Origin: a virus
Virus record (IMG/VR): IMGVR_UViG_3300042566_000315
Location: 1-20,088 of that record
Length of the DNA: 20,088 bases
Reading direction: 5' to 3' (one strand)
Position numbers and translations under genes: made by a program. Below, piece after piece: positions 1 to 6,424 of the stretch (position 1 is the first letter of the stretch; every line of letters starts with the position of its first letter). The notes under the pieces were generated by a model. The model made no database searches. It had not been told where the DNA came from and saw only the letters and a list, made by a program, of their open reading frames with translations.

Positions 1-1
1 C

Positions 2-2632
2 GTAACAAGAGTATTAGGTCTTACAGGATATAAACCATATAAAACTTTCGGTATTAAAACCGTAGGTGGAGTTATATTAGAAGAATTTCAAGGTGGTGGT
101 GATTATGAAGTAGATCCTACATCAACTACAACATTCGATAATACTCCCGAAATTTATAATAATTTAGTTGATAAGGTAGCACATGATGGTAGATTTATAA
201 CAAATTATATCATATCCAAGTACAGTGGTTTAACAAATGCAGATAATGGTAAGTGGTTCGTTATGGGTAAAATACCTACAGGTGAAACATTACCTAATTC
301 AGCAAAAGAATTAGAATCTCCTTTAACTGGAAAATTCAATAGTGAAAACAATAACACTAAAGAATGGTATAATTCATTATTTCATTTAGCAACACCTGGT
401 GATCCATCAACTGTTGATGAAGTTTATTCATATCTATTTGTGTGGAACAGTGGTATAACTAAATTTGATGTAACACAATACGTTTATGATGCAAGAGTTA
501 ACGAAGATTATAATGACGTAGTTGTTGCAGCTATTAGACCAAGAGGTGTTTATATCGGACAAACATTAGTTCATGAGGTTACCGGTAATACAAGTTTCAC
601 ATTAACTGAAGCTTCGGGTTACACATTAGATTTTAACCCAATGGGTGAATTCGTAATTAACGTAACAGGATATACAGAGGGTCCAAAAGAATTTACATGT
701 ACTTTTGATACTACATCATCAAAATATATTTCTAAAGTATTGGGAACGGAACCATTTGACAAAGATCGTGGTGATTATCCTGTTTATGTATATGAAGTTT
801 ATCCTAATTTATTAAAAGCTGCTTATGATAGAGGTTTTGTTAGAGGTATATCTATGGAGGCTTCATATGAATTAGAGGGTGATAATTTCTTAGATTCTTG
901 GGATACTACAATATCTCCAATGGTTGTTTCGGAAGTACGTGGAGGTAGTGTTGCTGACTTATTCCAAGTTCAAACAATTTCTGATGGTGAAGCCGCAAAT
1001 TACCAAGTTAAAATTAATATTCAGAATATTAATTTAGAAACAATGGAATTTGATTTAGTTGTTCGTGATTTTAACGATACAGACGACAATCAAGTTGCTC
1101 TTGAAAAATACACAAGATGTTCAATGAATCCTGATATGCCGGGTTATATTGCAAAGAAAATTGGTACATCTGATGGTGAATATGCATTAGTTTCTAAAAG
1201 AATCATGTTAATCATGGCTGATGGAGCACCTGTTGATTCGGTTCCGGCCGGATTTAAGGGTTTTGCAAATAACGAATCATTTGGATCTAATAATGATACA
1301 TTTGGTAGTATTATGTATAAAACAAAATATCATGACGCTGGTGACGTTGAAACTTATGACGTATCAGGAGCTCCAAACATTGAAGCGGGAGATAAGGTTA
1401 GAAAAGTAATGTTAGGTTTATCAAGTACAGTTGGTTTTGACCAAGATTTATTGAAATATAAAGGTTCTTCTGGAACAACTGAAACATTTGGTTTCCACTT
1501 ATCAACAAACGCTTCAACAATAGTTGATGCAAACGGTAAACAAATATTTCATACAACATCATACGATTTAGAAGGTCAAACTGATGAGGATACTAATAAA
1601 TTAGTTAATATTAATTTCCGTAAATTCACCTTTGCGGTGTACGGTGGTAGAGATGGTTGGGATATCTATAGAACAACAAGAACTAATACCGATGGTTTTA
1701 TATTTGGTAAATCAATATATAAGTCAGGTTGGACCCAAAATGGAGGTGTATTTAGTAAAAATGTAGGTAATTCAGATTATTACGCTTATTTACAAGGTAT
1801 TAATACATATGAAAATCCTGAAGCTGTGGATATTAACGTTTTTGCAACTCCGGGTATTAATTTCCAAGATCATAGTTCATTGGTAAGTCAAGCGATTGAC
1901 ATGATTGAAACTGAAAGAGCGGATTCATTGTATATCATGAACTCACCTAATATCACAGGTGCAACTGCTACCGATGAAATTGTATCAGCATTAGATACCG
2001 CATCAATTGATTCTAACTACTCAGCAACATATTGGCCTTGGATTCAAGTAAGAGATACTGATAACGCAACTCAATTATATATCCCACCAACAGGTGAGGT
2101 TGTTAAGAACATTGCCTTAACTGACAATGTGTCTTTCCCTTGGTTCGCAGTTGCGGGTTACAGTAGAGGTTTAGTGAATGCAATCAAAGCAACTAAAAAA
2201 CTTACATTAGATGATAGAGATGTATTATATAAGAACAGAATTAACCCAATAGCAACATTCTCTGATACAGGTACCATTATTTGGGGTAACAAAACGTTAC
2301 AAGTTAGAGAATCGGCTTTGGATAGAATCAACGTAAGAAGATTATTATTAAGAGCAAGAAAGTTAATTTCGGCGGTTTCTGTAAGATTATTGTTTGAACA
2401 AAACGATGACCAAGTAAGAAACGAATTCTTAAGGTTGGTAAATCCTATCTTGGATGCAATTAAGAAAGAAAGAGGTTTGTTTGACTTCCGTGTAACAGTT
2501 TCTAATGATCCTGAAGACATTGATGCAAACACAATGAGAGGTAAGATTTATATCAAACCAACTCGTTCTCTTGAATTTATTGATGTAGAATTCATTATTA
2601 CACCAACAGGAGCTTCATTTGAAAATATCTAA
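2..2632 (+). CDS. gp18: Contractile tail sheath protein, 5' partial
   Basis: The reading frame is open from base 2, so this is the 3' part of a longer gene; 876 residues are visible and the true start is upstream. The first visible residues (VTRVLGLTGYKPY) match the N-terminal region of T4 gp18-type sheaths. The last ~130 residues (about 748-876) form the typical sheath C-terminal domain: an IWGNKTL motif, then DRINVRRLLLRARK, then FEQNDDQVRNEF, and a final strand region with the IKPTRSLEFIDVEF pattern. This domain packs against the tube and links neighbouring subunits by strand exchange. The protein is larger than T4 gp18 (659 residues), so the middle part probably carries extra surface domains. 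The next gene but one in the tail pathway, the tube, lies just downstream, and a strong terminator follows the stop codon. The family call is very safe; the function of the insertions is unknown. Confidence 0.96.
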   Translation, partial: VTRVLGLTGYKPYKTFGIKTVGGVILEEFQGGGDYEVDPTSTTTFDNTPEIYNNLVDKVAHDGRFITNYIISKYSGLTNADNGKWFVMGKIPTGETLPNSAKELESPLTGKFNSENNNTKEWYNSLFHLATPGDPSTVDEVYSYLFVWNSGITKFDVTQYVYDARVNEDYNDVVVAAIRPRGVYIGQTLVHEVTGNTSFTLTEASGYTLDFNPMGEFVINVTGYTEGPKEFTCTFDTTSSKYISKVLGTEPFDKDRGDYPVYVYEVYPNLLKAAYDRGFVRGISMEASYELEGDNFLDSWDTTISPMVVSEVRGGSVADLFQVQTISDGEAANYQVKINIQNINLETMEFDLVVRDFNDTDDNQVALEKYTRCSMNPDMPGYIAKKIGTSDGEYALVSKRIMLIMADGAPVDSVPAGFKGFANNESFGSNNDTFGSIMYKTKYHDAGDVETYDVSGAPNIEAGDKVRKVMLGLSSTVGFDQDLLKYKGSSGTTETFGFHLSTNASTIVDANGKQIFHTTSYDLEGQTDEDTNKLVNINFRKFTFAVYGGRDGWDIYRTTRTNTDGFIFGKSIYKSGWTQNGGVFSKNVGNSDYYAYLQGINTYENPEAVDINVFATPGINFQDHSSLVSQAIDMIETERADSLYIMNSPNITGATATDEIVSALDTASIDSNYSATYWPWIQVRDTDNATQLYIPPTGEVVKNIALTDNVSFPWFAVAGYSRGLVNAIKATKKLTLDDRDVLYKNRINPIATFSDTGTIIWGNKTLQVRESALDRINVRRLLLRARKLISAVSVRLLFEQNDDQVRNEFLRLVNPILDAIKKERGLFDFRVTVSNDPEDIDANTMRGKIYIKPTRSLEFIDVEFIITPTGASFENI

Positions 2633-2656
2633 TCTAAAAGGAGATATAAAAAGAAG

Positions 2657-2685
2657 AAGGGTATCAGAAATGGTACCCTTTTTTT
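2657..2685 (+). terminator. Rho-independent terminator after the sheath gene
   Basis: A 10-bp stem (AAGGGTATCA, 2657-2666, with TGGTACCCTT, 2671-2680; one T-G wobble) closes a GAAA tetraloop and runs into seven T. This is a textbook intrinsic terminator 24 bases after the sheath stop codon. Confidence 0.93.
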
Positions 2686-2696
2686 ATGTGAAATGC

Positions 2697-2706
2697 TCCA
2701 CGTGGA
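2697..2706. repeat. Perfect 10-bp palindrome TCCACGTGGA
   Basis: TCCACGTGGA reads the same on both strands and stands out as GC-richer than the AT-rich spacer around it. It lies 12 bases past the sheath terminator. It could be a dimeric protein-binding site, but nothing in the sequence shows what binds it. Confidence 0.4.
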
Positions 2707-2749
2707 ACCATATTATATAATGATTATATCTTTATAAAATACCCAGAAT

Positions 2750-2825
2750 ACTGGAACTAGATATACTAGTATTTATTATTGATATTATATTTTATTAAAG
2801 TAGAGTATTAAACTGGAACTAGATA
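2750..2825 (+). repeat. Direct repeat ACTGGAACTAGATA (two copies) in the sheath-tube spacer
   Basis: The 14-mer ACTGGAACTAGATA occurs at 2750-2763 and again at 2812-2825, 62 bases apart. The first copy is entwined with small inverted repeats: CCAG-AATA-CTGG at 2743-2754 and ACTAG-ATATA-CTAGT at 2756-2770. The second copy is followed by a third ACTGG (2825-2829). The whole spacer from 2633 to 2963 holds no credible gene. Its contents are the sheath terminator, the palindrome at 2697, these repeats and the leader of the tube gene. A regulatory role is a guess. Confidence 0.5.
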
Positions 2826-2916
2826 CTGGGGCCTGTAAAAAACTACGAAAAATAATTGAGAAAAACAACCTTTTCGATATAATTAAATCAAAATAAAATT
2901 ATTTTCCTTTTGGATA

Positions 2917-2924
2917 TATTTATA
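2917..2924 (+). promoter_or_regulatory. TATTTATA octamer upstream of the tube gene
   Basis: TATTTATA lies 39 bases before the tube start codon. Because the sheath terminator is upstream, the tube gene needs its own promoter, and this octamer is the best candidate for part of it. It is one of four exact copies in the window, all in gene leaders (see also 4439, 6404 and 17375). Confidence 0.4.
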
Positions 2925-2963
2925 AGAAAGTAAATAATTAACAAAACTTAACAAACACACAAT

Positions 2964-3452
2964 ATGGCCGATTTATTAATGAAAATGCCGACACCTTACG
3001 AACCAAAAAGGACTAACCGATTTATCGTAAGATTTGACTCGTCTTTGGGTATAAACGAATGGTTTATATCTGCAGCAGCTAGACCAAGTGCAAAAATCGC
3101 ATCAGTTGCAATTCCTTTCTTAAACACTTCAACATATGTTGCAGGTAGATTTGAGTGGGAAGAAATTAAAGTAACATTTAGAGACCCAATCGGTCCTTCT
3201 GCTTCACAAGCTTTAATGGAATGGTTCCGTTTACATGCTGAATCTGTTACAGGTCGTATGGGTTATGCTGCGGGTTATAAAAAAGACGTAGAATTAGAAA
3301 TGTTAGATCCAACAGGAGTTGTAGTTGAAAAATGGTTATTAGAAAACTGTTTCTTAACTAACTTAAACTTTGGTGATTTAGATTACAATAGAGATGAATT
3401 AGCAAATATATCATGTTCATTGAGAATGGATAAATGTATTTTAATTTACTAA
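2964..3452 (+). CDS. gp19: Tail tube protein (T4 gp19-like)
   Basis: This 162-residue protein is the subunit that polymerises into the inner tail tube through which DNA is ejected. Its size equals that of T4 gp19 (163 residues). The N-terminal NRFIVRF strand, the central FEWEEIKVTFRDPIGPSASQ segment and the late ENCFLTNLNFGDLDY-type strand are the usual order in gp19-family tubes, which form a six-subunit ring of beta-sandwich domains. The start at ATG 2964 has an A-rich leader and no Shine-Dalgarno sequence. The gene sits between two terminators, so it is probably transcribed on its own at a high level, as fits a protein needed in well over a hundred copies per virion. The call is firm. Confidence 0.94.
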   Translation: MADLLMKMPTPYEPKRTNRFIVRFDSSLGINEWFISAAARPSAKIASVAIPFLNTSTYVAGRFEWEEIKVTFRDPIGPSASQALMEWFRLHAESVTGRMGYAAGYKKDVELEMLDPTGVVVEKWLLENCFLTNLNFGDLDYNRDELANISCSLRMDKCILIY

Positions 3453-3473
3453 TATTATAGTTTTTCATATATT

Positions 3474-3512
3474 AAAACCGGTAGTCCACAAGATTATCGG
3501 TTTTTCTTTTTT
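3474..3512 (+). terminator. Rho-independent terminator after the tube gene
   Basis: The arms AAAACCGGTA (3474-3483) and TATCGGTTTT (3495-3504) pair over 10 bp with one G-T wobble, followed by a T-rich tract (TTTTTCTTTTTT). It lies 21 bases after the stop codon of the tube gene. Confidence 0.85.
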
Positions 3513-3555
3513 AAAAACTTTACTTTACACTAGTTATTAGTTAAATTAAGATATT

Positions 3556-4305
3556 ATGGAAGACTATAAAATTGACCCCACAATCGCCTATGATGTGATT
3601 GAATTACCGAGTAGAGGTATACATTATACAAGTAAAAGAAAATCTGTTAGAATCGCGTATTTAACCGCGTCAGACGAGAACATTCTTTCGTCACCTAGTT
3701 TTCTTAACACAAATACAGTAATTACTGAATTATTAAAAAGAAAAATATTAGATAGAGATTTACCAATTGATGAAATAGTAGAAGAGGATAGACAAGCAAT
3801 CTTAATATTTTTAAGAAATACGGCTTTTGGTTCCGAATATACAATTACAACCGTAGATCCAAAAACAAATCAAGAATTTGATGTAGTAGTAAATTTAGAA
3901 TCATTAAAATTAAAAGATTTTAATTTATCAGAAAATTCCGAAGGTGAATATACATATTATTTAGAAAAAAGTAAAACAGACATCACATTCAAATTTTTAA
4001 CACAAAAACAGGAAAGTGAAATTAATAAAATAAAAGAAAGTTGGAACGGAAATGGTGTTGCACCAATTGTAACAAAACAACTTGAAATGATGATTAAATC
4101 TGTTGGTGATATTAGAGAGGCAATGAAAATCAGAAGTTTTATTGAAATGATGCCAATTAAAGATTCCCAAGATTTTAGAAAATTTGTACAAGATAATAAA
4201 CCAGGGTTAGATTTAACCCAACCAGTAACAACCCCATCAGGAGATACAATCCAAGTTAATATTGGATTTGGGGTAGAATTTTTTCGCCCTTTCTACGGAT
4301 TATAA
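3556..4305 (+). CDS. Baseplate hub assembly / tail assembly chaperone-like protein (T4 gp26/gp51 family)
   Basis: This 249-residue protein shows the pattern of the T4 baseplate family that includes gp26 and gp51 (Pfam T4_baseplate, by recollection): an N-terminal IELPSRGIHY, then VRIAYLTASDENILSSPS, then RKILDRDLPIDEIVEEDRQAILIFLRNTAFGSEY, then a TDP-like DPKTNQEFDVVVNLESL segment. In T4 these proteins act in hub assembly. Its place between tube and tape measure is also the place of tail assembly chaperones in many phages, which escort the tape measure. The zero frame ends only six codons after a TTT TTT CGC run (RPFYGL, then TAA at 4303-4305). A conserved-looking extension lies in the +1 frame (see 4286-4438), so this entry is probably the short form of two products. 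Forty-three bases separate it from the preceding terminator. Confidence 0.8.
   Translation: MEDYKIDPTIAYDVIELPSRGIHYTSKRKSVRIAYLTASDENILSSPSFLNTNTVITELLKRKILDRDLPIDEIVEEDRQAILIFLRNTAFGSEYTITTVDPKTNQEFDVVVNLESLKLKDFNLSENSEGEYTYYLEKSKTDITFKFLTQKQESEINKIKESWNGNGVAPIVTKQLEMMIKSVGDIREAMKIRSFIEMMPIKDSQDFRKFVQDNKPGLDLTQPVTTPSGDTIQVNIGFGVEFFRPFYGL
4279..4287 (+). promoter_or_regulatory. Candidate +1 ribosomal frameshift site TTT_TTT_CGC
   Basis: Codons 242-244 of the gp26-like gene read TTT TTT CGC. A tRNA-Phe on the second TTT (4282-4284) can move forward one base to TTC (4283-4285), a better match for its GAA anticodon, while the ribosome waits at CGC. By hand scan, this is the only in-frame CGC arginine codon in all the genes of the window. 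UUU_CGN is the same arrangement used for +1 shifting in influenza PA-X. The shift skips the stop at 4303-4305 and continues for 50 codons. A -2 shift on the T run would reach the same frame. Inferred from sequence only. Confidence 0.65.
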
Positions 4306-4438
4306 AAAAGGACAATTAGACGAAATTTTATTTTTAGTTAAAAAAGGATTCTCATATGGGGATATTTTAACTATGCCAATTTATTTAAGAAGATATTACG
4401 TTAGATATATAATCGATTTGGAAAATATTGAACAGTAG
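4286..4438 (+). CDS. +1-frame C-terminal extension of the gp26-like protein
   Basis: This segment encodes 50 residues in the +1 frame relative to the upstream gene. The frame opens after a TAG at 4274-4276 and ends at TAG 4436-4438. It looks like real protein: ALSTDYKKGQLDEILFLVKK followed by GFSYGDILTMPIYLRRYYVR, a helical region with the F-Y-x-D-I-x-x-MP-x-x-x-RR-x-Y pattern that I associate with C-terminal parts of tail/baseplate assembly proteins. No ATG, GTG or TTG lies near its beginning (the first ATG is at 4373, leaving only 21 residues), so separate translation is unlikely. With a shift at TTT_CGC, the product would be 293 residues: 243 zero-frame plus these 50. The alternatives are a true single-base change that split a fused gene, or a sequencing/assembly error. 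Only 11 bases then remain before the tape measure gene. Confidence 0.7.
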   Translation, partial: ALSTDYKKGQLDEILFLVKKGFSYGDILTMPIYLRRYYVRYIIDLENIEQ

Positions 4439-4446
4439 TATTTATA
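4439..4446 (+). promoter_or_regulatory. TATTTATA octamer 3 bases before the tape measure start
   Basis: An exact TATTTATA fills the gap between the TAG at 4436-4438 and the ATG at 4450. So close to the start codon, it could not be an ordinary -10 element for this start unless the mRNA is leaderless. A translational signal or operator is as likely. Confidence 0.3.
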
Positions 4447-4449
4447 GGT

Positions 4450-6372
4450 ATGGCAGTAGATTTAGCAACATACGCAAAAAACCACAGTTTATCTGAATTT
4501 GAAAAAGAATGGTGTAAACAAGTAACACCACCAATAACGTATGCAAATATGACTCCGAATGATCATACCAACGCAGCGGCAGCATATAATGCTTACAAGG
4601 GTGCGGGTACTAGTTCAACAGCATTGTCCGCACCTAGAGATTTTAATATTCAAAGTGTATTGACGGCCGGAGCAAATACTAAATCCACATTATCAGAAAC
4701 AACGGAAAAATATCTAACACCATTACAGTTAATGGATAAAAAAATATTAGGTGAAGAGATTTTAAAACAAATTGAAAGAGAATCTCAATTACATACTGAT
4801 ATTAATGAAAAAATGGGTATTTCGGGTGAATTATCCAGATCTTATAGAGATTCAATTATTGAAACGGTTCCACATGCGGTTAGATTAGGATTTGATATTA
4901 AAAATTTAACCGACTTAACAACAAAATTAGCGGAAGGTTCTGGTAAGTTTAATTTAATATCACAAGATACAATGGAAAAAACCGTTGTAACAACAAGAGC
5001 GTTTGGAACCACAATGGCGGAAATGGCGGGTACTATGGTTGAATTTGAAAAAATTGGTCTTGGTCAATCTGATACATTGGCTAAAATTAATGATGCAGGT
5101 AAAACATCGATGGCGTTAGGATTAAATTCTAAAAATGTAATTAAAGACTTACAATCTAATTTATCAAATTTAAACCAATATGGTTTTAAGAACGGTGTTG
5201 AGGGTTTAACTAGAATGGCTCAAAAAGCAACGGAATTTAGGATGGCCATGAGTGAAACATTTAAGTTAGCTGAAAAAGTTATGAATCCCGAATCTGCGAT
5301 TGAATTGACGGCAAATATGCAAATGTTAGGTGGTGCGGTGGGTGACCTTAATGATCCGTTAAAATTAATGTATATGGCCACTAATAACGTAGAAGGATTA
5401 CAAGATGCGTTACACGGTGCTGCTGCGGGTTTAGCAACATATAACAAAGAACAAGGAAGATTTGAATTAGTTGGTGCAAACTTAAGAAGAGCACAAGAAA
5501 TGGCTAAACAATTGGGAGTTGATTATAAAGAGTTTGCTAAGGGAGCAATTGCCGCAAACGAGAGAATATTGGCAGGAGAACAATTAGCGGCAAAGGGTTT
5601 TGATATAGATGATAAAGATAAGGAATTTTTAACCAACATGTCTCAAATGAAGGGAGGTGAAATGCAAATCACCATTCCACAATCATTAATGGATACTTTT
5701 GGTAAAGAATTTAATAATAAAACTGAAGTTAAATTATCTGAATTAAACTCTAATCAAGTTGCAATTTTAAAAGCAAATAGAGAAAAACTTGAGGAAATGA
5801 ATCCTGAGGATATAGCAAAAGGACAATTCACATCGTTAAAAAACTCTGAAAATTATTTAAAAAGTATGGCTGCTGAGGTGGTACAAGGAGGTAAAAATAG
5901 AATTGTGGGTAGAAATGAATATACAGGAGATAAATCAAAAGAAAGAGGTGCCGTTAATTTAGAAACTATTGGAAAAGGAATGTCAAATATTACGGATATA
6001 GGATCTAAAGAAGTTTTATTAGGTATTGAAAACAATGCAATAAAAGCAATTAATGTGATTACCAACACAGTACAAAAAGTTTTTGAAGCCGGAGCCAAAT
6101 ATCTAACTGGTGGTGAAACAGATCCTGAAAAATTGCAAAAAAAGATAGAAGGGTATTACAAAAAGTTAAACATGTTAGATGGAGGTGATATAGATAAAGT
6201 AAACGCAGAAAATGAAAGATTAAAAAAATGGTACCAAGAGGGTAATGGTAAAAATCAAATAGTAACATTTAATAATAATCTTAAAGTAACTCATTTAGGT
6301 TTAGGTAATAATATGACAATAGACCAAACGGAGAAAGGTTATTTAACACCTACAACCAATAATTACGTTTAA
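4450..6372 (+). CDS. Tail tape measure protein
   Basis: A 640-residue, strongly helical protein rich in Ala, Lys, Glu and Met, without cysteine clusters or clear membrane segments. It is the only long helical gene after the tube and the assembly gene, which is the standard place for a tape measure. Residues about 75-330 have the recurring form of phage tape measures: helices of the type LIISQDTMEKTVVTTRAFGT-like, then SAIELTANMQMLGGAVGDLN and NNVEGLQDALHGAAAGLATY. The size is close to T4 gp29 (590 residues). At about 1.5 angstrom per residue, it would specify a tail of roughly 95 nm; this is an estimate from the general rule. The protein fills the tube lumen during assembly and is ejected with the DNA. 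I find no CGN arginine codons in the gene. The start at 4450 is the first ATG, but a start at 4549 (MTPNDHTN) cannot be excluded. Confidence 0.8.
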   Translation: MAVDLATYAKNHSLSEFEKEWCKQVTPPITYANMTPNDHTNAAAAYNAYKGAGTSSTALSAPRDFNIQSVLTAGANTKSTLSETTEKYLTPLQLMDKKILGEEILKQIERESQLHTDINEKMGISGELSRSYRDSIIETVPHAVRLGFDIKNLTDLTTKLAEGSGKFNLISQDTMEKTVVTTRAFGTTMAEMAGTMVEFEKIGLGQSDTLAKINDAGKTSMALGLNSKNVIKDLQSNLSNLNQYGFKNGVEGLTRMAQKATEFRMAMSETFKLAEKVMNPESAIELTANMQMLGGAVGDLNDPLKLMYMATNNVEGLQDALHGAAAGLATYNKEQGRFELVGANLRRAQEMAKQLGVDYKEFAKGAIAANERILAGEQLAAKGFDIDDKDKEFLTNMSQMKGGEMQITIPQSLMDTFGKEFNNKTEVKLSELNSNQVAILKANREKLEEMNPEDIAKGQFTSLKNSENYLKSMAAEVVQGGKNRIVGRNEYTGDKSKERGAVNLETIGKGMSNITDIGSKEVLLGIENNAIKAINVITNTVQKVFEAGAKYLTGGETDPEKLQKKIEGYYKKLNMLDGGDIDKVNAENERLKKWYQEGNGKNQIVTFNNNLKVTHLGLGNNMTIDQTEKGYLTPTTNNYV

Positions 6373-6398
6373 TAAGAATACTATTAAAAAACCATATA

Positions 6399-6416
6399 TT
6401 ATCTATTTATAGATAA
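6399..6416 (+). promoter_or_regulatory. TATTTATA octamer inside a small hairpin upstream of the large baseplate gene
   Basis: TATTTATA (6404-6411) is embedded in TTATCTA-TTTA-TAGATAA, a perfect 7-bp AT-rich stem with a 4-base loop, 8 bases before the ATG at 6425. Without a T tract it is not a terminator. It may be an operator, a promoter element or a translational control hairpin. Confidence 0.4.
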
Positions 6417-6424
6417 ACAATAAG

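Noticed and set aside
1221-1409. Short + strand frame inside the sheath gene
   Set aside because: It is an out-of-frame shadow of a firmly assigned gene, as are the other short frames inside the tail genes.
263-2632. ATG at 263 as the start of the sheath gene
   Set aside because: The frame is open to base 2 and the upstream residues (VTRVLGLTGY) are sheath-like, so the gene simply begins outside the window.
2638-2720. AAAGGAGATATA, a strong Shine-Dalgarno-like sequence after the sheath stop, with ATG at 2670
   Set aside because: The frame from 2670 has only 16 codons, lies inside the terminator hairpin and has no protein-like composition.
4373-4438. Independent small gene starting at ATG 4373
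   Set aside because: It would have only 21 residues and would drop the first half of the well-formed segment, which reads continuously back to the slip site.
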